From the NCBI GenBank assembly GCA_003415625.1, contig PYIU01000002.1, forward strand, positions 744,001 through 808,000: 64,000 bases of DNA, read 5' to 3'. Origin of the DNA: Aquanectria penicillioides. Lineage: Eukaryota > Ascomycota > Sordariomycetes > Hypocreales > Nectriaceae. Numbering within the stretch: position 1 is the stretch's first letter; each line of letters opens with the position of its first letter. The translations under genes were made by a program, and so were the position numbers. This document shows positions 46,008 to 56,047 of the stretch, one piece after another. A model generated the notes under the pieces. The model was given only the letters and a program-made list of their open reading frames with translations. It had not been told where the DNA came from and made no database searches.

Positions 46008-46802
46008 TGAGGGTGCAGCTGGGGAGGGGAATGAGCTTGGGGATTGATGTTGGTGGAAAGAAATGGAGATGAAGGAAGAGAGTTGTAATTCGGACGGGCG
46101 ATGAGGTGCTTTAGCGCTTGGGTTACCTGCGGTTCCCTGTCTTACGTAGTTCTGCCTCGGCGCTGTTGGGAGCTTAGGTAGATACGGGAGGTACCTTCTT
46201 TGGCTGCCGACTGGCCGATGGCCGGATGCAGGTACGGAGAGCTCTTATCTTATCACGAGCTCTGCGGGGGGGCTGGGCGGGCTGAAAGTGGAAATTGGGA
46301 GTCACGCGCGCAGCCCGCTCTTGGCACTGAGACATGTACACGGAGCTAGGCCAGCAAGGCCTGTCGATCTGCCGCCTTGTTGTTGATGATTGAGTCATCT
46401 TTGATTGACCAATTTATGGAACGCATCTCGGGTTCTGTGTGCTAGGGTGAGCAGAAGAGAGCCAGCACATGAAATTCAGCTGCTCCTCGCCGTGTGTATG
46501 TCTGCGAGCGGACATCAACACTCCGTCCATAGGAGCTACACTAGCACAGCACAGACAGGTTGGCACAGTAGTAACTGACACCCTTCGCCACCACCTTGAT
46601 CATGTGTACGTCTGACATTCCTGGATCATGTATCAAAGCGCGTTGTTTCAATATCCCCATTAATCAGCTCAACCTTTCCTCTTTGAGAATAGAATTTTGC
46701 GAAGCCCTTACTCCTGTGCTGGTCATTTCGTATTGGCAATCGCCAATCGTTTCCCCATCTATCCTACGTCATCGGAAGCTCAGCGCGTTGCTCCAGTCCC
46801 CA
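46008..46802. other. Intergenic, no recognisable gene
   Basis: About 0.8 kb upstream of the aminopeptidase and at the 3' end of the PAP2 gene. Short frames only. Confidence 0.5.
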
Positions 46803-48213
46803 TCACTCAACAGACAGATTCTTCTTCCTCCCTGTTGTAGGAATCGGCTTTTCCACCCTTAAAAGGTACAGCTGCCAGTCCTCTAGCGGGATAAACACCT
46901 TCAAGCACCGGTTGCAGCCGTACGCAATGGTAACCACGAATGTCGCAATCAGGGCGTCCAAGAAATAGTGGTTTGCCGTTGCGACAATTGTCAGCAGAAT
47001 CCAGCACGGATACCACACGCCAAAAGCAAACATGGACCACCCCACAGCCGTGCTGCGTTCTGCCAGGATCTTTTGGTCGTTTCCATCACCGCACGTGAAA
47101 TAATTATCCGCCGTTTGTCTGGCTAGCAGACGCTGGATCAACGGCCAAATGCCGTTGAGCACTCTACTGTCGGTGATGAAAACGACCCCGATGTAAAACG
47201 CATACCCAAAGTGCATACTCGGCATGGCCGCCAGCTTGTTCACAAAGTTTCCACTCATCCACACCGACTCAGCCTTTTCCAAGTTGACTGTGTCGATGAA
47301 ACCGTACTTTTCAGGCAGAAGTCGCGGGGGCATGGTTGGCATCGTGATGAATAGACCAAAGGCCAGGAAGTTAGTCAAAGTCATTGTTCGACGAACGGTG
47401 CAGAACCTCGAGTGCGTCGGGGCTGTGGCATAGTAGTAAGCGATGAAGCCGACCGTCCCAGGAATATGAATGAGAGCATATCCGCGATTGAGGATTGTCA
47501 ACCACCAACCCCGATAGTCGTCCACCTCCATGCCCCAGAGAAACCAACGTTGGATACGCCACTCGAGCCAGCGAGCAGGTCCCTCATTTTGTCCGCCCCA
47601 GAGGGGAGCCTCAAGCTCCAAAATGGAGAGCCCATGAACCTGTGCCGAATCCCACATACTGCGACGTCCACCGTAACACCACTGCGCAATTGTTGTCGTC
47701 AGACGATAGAATCCAAAGCTAATTGCCCAATACCAAATCTCTATCAGAAATGGAAATTTCTGGAGGACACGAGAGTGGAAGTTGTGGGCGAATCGGCTTG
47801 AATTGGGCGTCTCGATGCGCCTGAGGCCACAAAGAGTGCGGACTTTGGGCTGGTGAGGGCCACGGTATGGGTCGAGGTCAAAGTCATGAGACCGGCGAGG
47901 AGATCCAACTTCCAAATCATCGAGAAGAGGAGTGCTATTGCGAGAATGGGCATCGTTCCAATGACGGTATGAAGTCGAAGGGCGCTTCCAGACGGAGTAG
48001 TTTTTGCGACGGGAAAGGTACATGGAAGTAAACAGGATCGTGCTGATGAGCTAGAGCCATTTTCTAAAGTTAGAAGTATTCTTTAGAGAAACAATCTAGT
48101 AAACACTCTGGTCTGTAGAGACTTACAATAGGCTCGACCCATCCGGGCATTGTCCAGCCTCGAGAAGCCCTCCACCCTCCTTCTGGGACGTCGATAAGCC
48201 CATTGGAAGCCAT
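46803..48213 (-). CDS. PAP2-superfamily membrane protein, inositol-phosphorylceramide-synthase-like
   Basis: Two exons (48127-48213 and 46803-48050, intron 76 bp), 444 residues. Several hydrophobic segments are visible between residues 100 and 410. The PAP2 signature appears as A-M-P-S-M-H-F-G-Y-A (first catalytic His) and, further on, V-A-T-A-N-H-Y-F-L-D-A (second His and Asp), an arrangement like Aur1/IPC synthases and related PAP2 proteins. Substrate would be a phosphorylated lipid in the Golgi or ER membrane. The essential Aur1 is usually a separate, better-conserved gene, so a paralogue of unknown specificity is the safer label. The start is chosen at 48213 because exon 1 is in frame and the donor is GTAAGT. 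Confidence 0.85.
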
Positions 48214-49736
48214 TGTGGTGTTTAGTAGTCAGATGCGTTGAGAAGTAAACGAAATCAAGATTTCAGCAAAGGTGGACAAAGGGAAAAAAAACAATTAGCA
48301 AGTGGTGGGGAGGGGAGTTGTCGTTGGATCGTCGCAGTGTGTCGAGCAGAGCGCACACCCAGAAACGCTTACGCGGAGACGCAGGTAGAGTTGCACGAGA
48401 ACGATCGGCCATACGCGGTAAATATGAAAGGCAAGATGACCCTTTATTTGAGCACCCGAAGCCCCTTAAGACGCAAGCAACGGTTTGAGCGGAACACTCA
48501 ACCAGTACAAGCGCAGCGAGGTGAGATACGAGCCACGTTTGCGAATAAGAGGCGCTGCTTCCATGTCAACGCCGAACCCGAGTACCAATCAATAATTTAA
48601 TCCTTCGAGGGACGGAAAGTCCGGTTCATACTAGGGCTGGGAGCCCATCAACCCTGCCATCAGCCTGTGAGCAGTCGGCAACGGAATCAAGGTTTGGAAC
48701 TGTGGTGTCCAAGATCTCCGTTCCGGCCTTGTCTTTGACGCCCCTGTCGGCTTGTTCTTGCGAATGCAATGATTGGCGAAGGGATATGGGGACGCAATAT
48801 TCGCATTAGGAGAATGAATGAAAGTGGCAGGCCGTCGAGGGGGGTTACGTACACGCTTCCAGTTGAGTCGACCAACCCGAGGCCTTAGATGTGGTATTGG
48901 ATGCCGATCTAGGTAATCTTGAAGATGCAGATTCAGCACAGGCCACTTCCACAGTTTGCCCTGGGCCTTTACTGCTGTTGATAGATCTTCCATCTTTCTC
49001 GATGTTGTAAATTGTTGAGATTCGCAAGCACTGAAAGAATCGAAATGGGCAGCCCCCATTTCCCCGTCGTTCCATCCTCCACCTTCGATTCATCCGAGCG
49101 GTCCAGATGTCCACCCCCACTGGGCTGTGCGCCAGACCGTAATGAAGCACGCGACAGGCATCCACTACGTGCAGACAGGGAGGGATAGTGATACCGGTAC
49201 CCTGTCGTGCAGGCAGGTCGGTACAAGCTCTGCTGAGCTTCCTGGCGGATGGTGCATATTGATCGACAAGAACCTCATTGAAACAATATTATTCAAACGC
49301 TTAAAAAACAGGACCAAGATGCAATAAAATAGACAAATACCAACATGGTTCTCATAACGCGCTGCTTCGGCTTAGATATGTCCGTTCTCAGCCTTGTTCC
49401 TCGCGGTGCTTTCTCGCTCTGTATCGCATGCTGTCGTCGCTAGTCTGACGTAGCGTTGTTGTTGGTGGTGTTGCATCGGTACAGCAAATCGCCCATAGCG
49501 CACAGCCCAGAGTTGCGTGCCGAATTTCGCTCGAGACAGCGCTCTGCGCACTCGGTCTGTCGTCGGTATTATATTTGGGGAGAAATGTAGGGACCCCATG
49601 CGACGCTCCAGCGTTCACCATTGTCATTATCGTTGTCATAAGTTCCCTCCGATAGCCCGTCTTGGCTAGGTTGTCCGCGCCATGATAAACCGCCCATCTC
49701 CCATCTCCCACCTCTTGGTGACTACCTCAGTAACAT
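48214..49736. other. Mostly intergenic; one weak minus-strand gene candidate
   Basis: No recognised family. A minus-strand stretch starting at 49059 or 48993 and ending at 48626 could encode a spliced protein of about 90 residues (W-P-V-L-N-L-H-L-Q-D-Y-L-D...then G-V-K-D-K-A-G-T-E-I-L-D), but the acceptor is ambiguous. Confidence 0.3.
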
Positions 49737-50101
49737 TCACGAACTTTCGAGATACTGTCCCGGTGGTGGCCGAGCCCCATAGAATTCGAACATAGCATCA
49801 GATGATTCCTGCTCCCTTTGACGACGACCTTCCTCGGCTTCCCTTTGCGCCCGAATTTGGCTGCTATTCCCAGCGACCTTCACGCGGCGGGGCCTGTGTT
49901 AGCAACTGCACCACTGCTGCATCGCAACGTCGCAAGAGCAAGAATGGATGAATGATCGAAAGATGGGGAGACCGATGAAGAACCATAGTTTCGAATACAA
50001 ATACTTACCTGGTCTCGTACCGTCTCTCGTGCTGAAAATGTTCTGTCAACGGCATTGTACACGCGTGACTTCCAACCCGCCACTTTGGCCTCGAATCCCA
50101 T
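49737..50101 (-). CDS. Possible small two-exon gene, 77 residues, unknown function
   Basis: Exon 1 (50009-50101) encodes M-G-F-E-A-K-V-A-G-W-K-S-R-V-Y-N-A-V and ends at a GTAAGT donor. Exon 2 (49737-49877) encodes a strongly charged Q-R-E-A-E-E-G-R-R-Q-R-E-Q-E helix and an aromatic tail ending P-P-P-G-Q-Y-L-E-S-S. Both are in phase across a 131-bp intron whose acceptor is taken at GAAG before 49877. A nearer acceptor after the GCTAAC branch point would give a 40-residue product, so the splice is not certain. No family recognised. The gene-like texture of exon 2 is the main support. Confidence 0.38.
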
Positions 50102-51047
50102 TGCTAGAGTATAAACGGGATGCATGACGACTCTGGCGATCCCAGCCTTTTTGACAGTTAAAACAGATGAAAAATTGAACTTGCAGCCGGCCATTGACAT
50201 GCACAAGAGTGGTTCCATTTGGAGGGGAAAACGAGAAAAGGCGGTGGAAAACGGACACTTGCGGCAACTTTTATCACCCTCACCCTACAGCTGGTCCCAA
50301 AGTCCCGCAGAGCCTGCTGACGCCTCATATCAAGTCAGCAATCAACGGCGCATGGCACCTATTCCGCTCCGGGCAGCTTGTGGCCATGAATATCACTCGT
50401 TTGCACCCCGATGGCTGTTTGATCCACGACCCATACCGTTCAGAGTGGGTGTCGTGGGACCCTGACCACGCAACCTCTTTTCAGAGGGTGCATACCTTCA
50501 GCACCGGCTCGAGATACCAATCAGCCTGTTGGTTCCCTCATGTCAGCAACAAACGGAAGTTACCAGCCAAAGACGTTCATCCACGCCGTCGTCAGCTGAC
50601 AACGCTTTGGTCCTTTGGTCTTGAACCTTGATGAGCCCTAGTCCCCAAGCATGAGTGACTTGGAAGCCAAGAAGTCTGGAACTGGGGCTCGTTGAGGGGT
50701 AATCAAGAACTGAAACAAGACGAGGCTGATGCAATTCACAAGAATAGAAGTTTTCGTGTAAGTAAATATATAGTTATTTGCAAGTCAATTATCGAGAAGA
50801 CGGCTTCTCTACTATACTCCTAGTCATCGTTAGACTCCATTTCTATTCTCCAAGCTGAAATCCAGCCTGTGCCCAGTCGCCCCAAGGCAACTAGAAAATC
50901 CAAACATGCAATTCTTGTTTCGTAGCGCTCCATAAATAATATACAACTCCAACTACGTCTCCAACATTGTGTGCGTTACCTCCCCTTCGCACACTACCAT
51001 ATATAACAGTTGAGCGTGAGCTCGTCACCGTTCAACAAGCTTGCTGC
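50102..51047. other. Intergenic, no recognisable gene
   Basis: About 0.95 kb between the candidate small gene and the 3' end of SET9. Short frames on both strands only. Confidence 0.45.
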
Positions 51048-53181
51048 TCACCCGCCTGAGCCTCCCACTCCTGCGTATCGAGGGTCGTCTTCCATCATGG
51101 GCGTCGTATTTCTAACGAGACCAGTCGTGCTATGTCTCTTGAGCTTTCTTCCTCGCTCAATCTCTTCGGGCTCCTCAGAATCTGCCGTCTGAGTTGCGAG
51201 GCTCTTCCGGCCTCTCACCCTTCGCTCATCCTCGGCATCAAGGAATCGATGAATTAACCGATGGTCCAGGATTCTCTCCTCCTTGTCTCGGGGTCCTGCC
51301 TTTTCCGTCTTGGGCCACACGTATCCGTAGATCTTCGAGTGTCGTTCGCATCTGGGGCACGACGAACGGGTAAAGTAGGCATCCTTTTGCACAAAGTAGG
51401 TGACGCAGTTAGTGCATTGGATCCAGGCCATCTCAGGCTCGGAAAGAAGCAGCGGAGTGAGGATGTAGTCACCAGCAATTCGCACCCGAGCAGGAGGGGT
51501 GGATTGCTTCACAAAGACGCGCTTCTTGTACTTCCGTGGTTTCTGGGACTCTTCCTCCGCTTCGACAGGTTGGGTGACCTCCACTGGCTCAATACTCGTA
51601 GCAATCGTTGCTACAGGTTCAATCTGAACCTCGGGCTCACGCGTAGGATCTTGTGCGGGCTCAATTGGACACTCGTGATCAGGTTCGGTATCGGCCTCCG
51701 AAGGTGTCGGGTCGTTGAGGATTGCAGAAATGGACATGCTGGCTAAGCTGCTGGATGGGCTGATCTTGGAAGAGGTAGAGCCACCAGCTTTGTCGGGGCT
51801 CGGTGATGTCGCACCCTGCGTGCTCTGAGGAGAAAACGGAGCCACTTGAGTGATACTGTTACTTCTGCCTTGATCGCTTTCCTCCCGCTTTAGAGATGCA
51901 CCTGTATCTTTGGTCGGGGTTTGCATGACCGGCTCGGGCGTCTCCTTCTCAGGTGAAGTCACATCTGTCTCCACCACTTCTTCGTTGCTAGAGGACTCGC
52001 TGCCGCTCACTGAGCTGTCCCGAGAAGACGAGCGATCGGTGGTGAGAGGCGGAGCAAGAGTCTTCAGTTTCTTTGCTGGGGTTTTGGGAGGTGTGGCCAG
52101 GGCGTCAAGTGGCCGTTTTCGACCCCGGGGCGACTCGTCTCGTGGAGGAGAGTTCAGAGCAGAAGCATCTCGACCCCGACCGAACCGACTTCCCTTAGAA
52201 AACGCTTTCGATACTCGTGGGCGCATGTCTGGTGTGACGGAGGAGGTTCTCGATGAGCCACCGATGCTGTCGTCTCTCCGCCGTCGCCTGAGCGAATAAC
52301 CTTCGGATTTGATCTGCTCGATGCTTTTCTTGACCGCCACTGCCCCGTCCTCGGGCTCCCACCCATTCCTCAGGCCATCCTCACAGGTCTTGCACAAACA
52401 CTCGCAATTGTCGTCCCCAAAGTAGCTTTCCCCATAAGTAACAGTGATTTCGTCGCCGGGCTCGATCGGTCGGGTGGCGATGATTTCAATGCCCGAGTGG
52501 CTCGTCGTCATGAGTCTGGCATTAGCTTCGCAGTCGTGGTTTGCAAAACGGGCAGGTCCCATAAATAAGCTGGTGCACTTGCTGCGTGAGCTAACAACGA
52601 TACTGAAGTCCTTCTTGCGGACGGAGATCTCCTTCTCCTCCTCGGGGCTGATGGTGACAGATATGCCTGAGAGGTACTTGATCGACTCATTACGCCTGAT
52701 TGACCGCCTCGCTGTGACGGCGGCTTCGTGGGTCACAATGGTGTATCGGTTGGTCGTATTGACTTCCCACGGGCAGTCTGGGAGGTAGATCTGTAGATAG
52801 CGTCGGAGGTGTCGCCGGAAGTCCTCCTTCTCCTTGTCTGTTTTCAAGCCATTGAGAAACCTTCGCAGGCCATCTGTAGCGAGCAGCTTCTTCTCAGCAC
52901 CGTCCAAGTCCTTATTTATTGCCACCTGGTCCTGCAGGATCTTGGAGATTTCTTCCTCTCGAACTCCTCGGGAGGGGTGATACGATGAGCGGTTCTTGGG
53001 CACGGTTGTCCAGTAAAAGACCTTCAGGGGGGCGTTAGACCTGCACGAGCGAGAGCGAGATCCCTCGCCAAGAAGCACTCACCTGGTCCACCAGGGCATC
53101 GGTGAGAATGTCATCATACGCTGACAATTGCGCAAAAGTCAGACGGTGCTTTTTCGCAGCTGTTTCCTTTGGAGGAGCCAT
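51048..53181 (-). CDS. SET9: Histone-lysine N-methyltransferase SET9 (H4K20)
   Basis: Two exons (53083-53181 and 51048-53021, intron 61 bp) give 690 residues. Exon 1 reads M-A-P-P-K-E-T-A-A-K-K-H-R-L-T-F-A-Q-L-S-A-Y-D-D, the conserved N-terminus of the Suv4-20/SET9 family, which methylates lysine 20 of histone H4 in chromatin. The SET domain occupies about residues 110-235: Y-L-S-G-I, F-A-N-H-D-C-E-A-N (cofactor-binding N-H-x-C), G-D-E-I-T-V-T-Y-G-E-S-Y-F-G, then a Cys-rich C-E-C-L-C-K-T-C post-SET-like zinc site. The long C-terminal part is Ser/Pro-rich and probably disordered, with a Trp/Cys motif (W-I-Q-C-T-N-C) further on. Divergent from the uL14m gene over about 775 bp. Confidence 0.93.
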
Positions 53182-53956
53182 ATCATTGGGTTCTTATGAA
53201 GTCCCGCAATTACCCAGGGTACAAAAGACGTGGTCGAAATGAGCGTACGTATTCCTTCAAGCCAGGCCAACAACGACGACAAAATGAGCGAAAGCCGACA
53301 AACTCGCCGCAGAGATAGTCCTTGGACGGATCCCCGGAAAAGCAACAATCGAGAGTCTCGGCGGACGATTAAAAAGGAGCGGCGCAGCGAAGCGTGGGAC
53401 ACTCGATTCAGCTCAGTCCCGCAACGTCATAGTCTTGAGATTGGGAGGAGAAACCCAGGAGGACGTCGAACTGGGAGATGGAGCCAGGGGGAGAAGCGAG
53501 TGGGTTCGAGGTCGGCGGGTACGGGAAAATCAGAGCGAAACAAAGAACAGAGGAAAATAGCCGGAGAGGCACAGACTCAGCCTCACGGGATCGAAGGAGA
53601 GAAGCGATGTGTGAGGTGGAATGACATCTTTGTGCTGAACTCAGTAGTAGGGGGTGCATTTACTGGGCTTAGTTTGTCGCATTCCAGCCCCATCGTTTGG
53701 CTGACCCGGCGACGAGGTGGCTCATTGCGCATCCTGTGGCTTGAAGTTGGCTGCGACGGTTTCAGTGGCTGTGCGCCGGGCGGTGGGCCCATCCCCTGAA
53801 CTAAACAACAAAGTCCACGGATTTTGCCGCGCTGGAGTTTGGTACAATCACGTGACACATCCAAAAAGTTCCACGCCTGCAGTTTGGTCATGTCGTGGAA
53901 TGGACCTGCGGCGAGAGAAGCTATTCAGACCTCCCACACGAGGAAACACTGCCAAG
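53182..53956. promoter_or_regulatory. Divergent promoter region of SET9 and uL14m
   Basis: About 775 bp between two divergent start codons. An open plus-strand frame of 189 codons here is Arg/Ser-rich, starts without an ATG and shows no domain. Confidence 0.5.
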
Positions 53957-54526
53957 ATGATTCAATTAAAGGTTTGCCGAGCCAATCCATGCCTAGAGGG
54001 ACCTTGCTAACCTGGATAGACCATGCTTAACTGCATCGACAACTCGGGCGCTGCCCTTGTCGAGTGTGCTCTCGTTGTCGGCCAGAAGCGACATGCTAGA
54101 ATCGGTACGATATAGCGCCCTCCCCTCTCTCGATTCTGCGACCAGACACCCCAATCCCGATCTCCTAAACTCTACCAATATGAATACACAGAGAACCATC
54201 TGTATGAACTCGCTAACTCGCCCCCCCCAAGGTGACCGAATTGTCGTCGTCGTTCAGGAACAGCGAGGTGCCTCATCCTCTGGTATGGCTGGCATCTCTG
54301 CCGCCAACAAGGTCAAACGTGGTGACATCCGCCACGCCGTCGTCGTCCGAACCAGGTATCCTACCAGCGCCGCGACGGATCCGTTGTCCGCTTTGACGAC
54401 AACGCCTGCGTCCTCCTCAACAAGTCTGGTGACCCCATCGGCTCCCGCATCAACGGTGCTGTCGGTGCTGAACTCAAGCGCAAGAAGTGGAGCAAGATTC
54501 TCTCCATGGCTCCCATGCAGGCATAA
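53957..54526 (+). CDS. MRPL38: Mitochondrial large-subunit ribosomal protein uL14m, one frame break
   Basis: Exons 53957-53971 (five codons), 54020-54104 and 54232-54526. The protein reads [17 protein letters not shown], then [11 protein letters not shown] and [15 protein letters not shown], the signature of bacterial-type L14, and ends [12 protein letters not shown]. It sits at the 60S-equivalent subunit interface of mitochondrial ribosomes. At 54351-54365 the frame must shift by -1 to pass from R-T-R-Y-P to [11 protein letters not shown]; the intervening 12 bases are too short for an intron. As uL14m is essential for respiration, a missing base in the consensus sequence is likelier than a dead gene. 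Confidence 0.9.
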
Positions 54527-55018
54527 GTGGTTTTGGGATTAAGGGATGTGGGCTATCTAAATGTACAAAAGAGAAGGCGTGGAGAGGCATCTATGTACGA
54601 GTGGGATACTGTACAACTACAAATATTAGGCATTTGCGAGGCGTTCAGATGCGAGAATAAAAAAAAAAACACCATTCAACAAACAATATTACGATAAAGT
54701 TAAAAACATGTCACGAATGAGTGAGGGAACCATGCAAGCTTGTGTAACGAATTCATGCTGCCAGAGGCAGTTCCATTGTTATGGTATGGTACTAATACTA
54801 ATTCTTTATTTTCCGGGCGAACACAATATCATGCGCAAGCACTGATATGCAACTCCTGTGACGCGTCTTTGAAACTCCCATGCGTCTGTGTAGTAACCCT
54901 CCTATCTTTCCTTAACGCCGTGCCATGTAACAAGAACAAAGAATGATTCCACCTCCACGCTCTGGGACAGGCATCCAAATGCCTGCTGGGTATCGGGGGA
55001 ATCTGCCCAAAACCTTGT
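54527..55018. other. Intergenic, convergent 3' ends of uL14m and RPB9
   Basis: About 0.5 kb with an A-run near 54660. No gene seen. Confidence 0.5.
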
Positions 55019-56047
55019 TTAATCAAAGATGTGACCGCATTCGCAGCACACGTAGAACAATTTCTGATGACGAGTTAGACTTGTGGTATGGAGCAAGCAG
55101 CATGAATAGTGACTTACCATGCCGGTTTCGGCGCTTCGCTGCTGAGACTGGAAGAACACAGCTTCCTGGTGTTTGCAGCTGGGGCAAATTTTGTTGGATC
55201 GCGGGAGCTGTAACGCAAAAAGAAACAAACTGTGTCAGCCAGAAGCTTTTTAAGCGGGGCAAAACGAAATCCAAAGGACACGAGCGACACTTGAGGCTTC
55301 TACTGATGATCGCGGTTTGATGACAAAGACAAAAAAAACCCCATCTCAGTCAGCTGCTATTGGCAGTTGCAGGATGCATTAGAGCCGGAAGAGCATGTGC
55401 CAGTTGTGGGAATAATGTGAGTTTGAACGTTCAAATCATATCTCATAGGGCATAGTGATGTGTCGACAATGTCATGTAGGTAGTGATGCTGTATCGGTGT
55501 GAATCAATCACAGGTCGACAATCATGGCGCCGTCATCACAAAATTCATCGCTCGAATTGGACTGCGAGTCAGTGTCGGAGTCGGCGGCGGGTGAGTCGGC
55601 CATCATCTCTTCGTCGTACTCGGCGAAAGGGTCCTCGTCGCCCCAAGGCAAAACAAACTGGCACATGCCCATGCTCTCTTCATTGTTGTCGGTGGGGGAA
55701 ACCATGAGTTCGGTGCTGGGTTGGGAGCAGGTGTTGCAGTAGATGACCACGCCACAGCCGAGGCAGAGGACGGGCGCATGTTCACTAACCGTTGGATCGG
55801 AGCCAACATCCTGGGTGACACCGGCCGTCTCACCGGCGGAGTTGTTGAGGACATTGCGGAAGACGCAGGTGGACTGGGCCTCCTCGGTGTACTGGCAGGT
55901 TCGGCAGGTGAACTGGAGTTTGTGGGATTCCTCGTCCTCCTTGGGGTACAGCATGTTGGAGCACTCGGAGCAGAACCGGAAGGTGATTTGTTCGAGCTTC
56001 TTGTCGCCGGCGGCCTCGAAAGAGGTGGTGGACTGGGGAGTAGCCAT
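55019..56047 (-). CDS. RPB9: RNA polymerase II subunit RPB9
   Basis: Three exons (55790-56047, 55118-55207, 55019-55063) give 130 residues. The N-terminal zinc ribbon is C-S-E-C (27-30) and C-R-T-C (48-51). The C-terminal TFIIS-like ribbon reads C-P-S-C-K-H-Q-E-A-V-F-F-Q-S-Q-Q-R-S-A-E-T-G-M joined to K-L-F-Y-V-C-C-E-C-G-H-I-F-D across a 54-bp intron. Rpb9 tunes start-site choice, fidelity and elongation of RNA polymerase II. Intron 1 (55208-55789, 582 bp) is far longer than any other intron here. Reading straight through its donor, the frame stays open for 93 more codons (to 55508), see findings. Confidence 0.9.

Noticed and set aside
53230..53799. 189-codon plus-strand frame in the SET9/uL14m promoter
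   Set aside because: Begins at a non-ATG codon, is Arg/Ser-rich and matches no family; better explained as promoter DNA.
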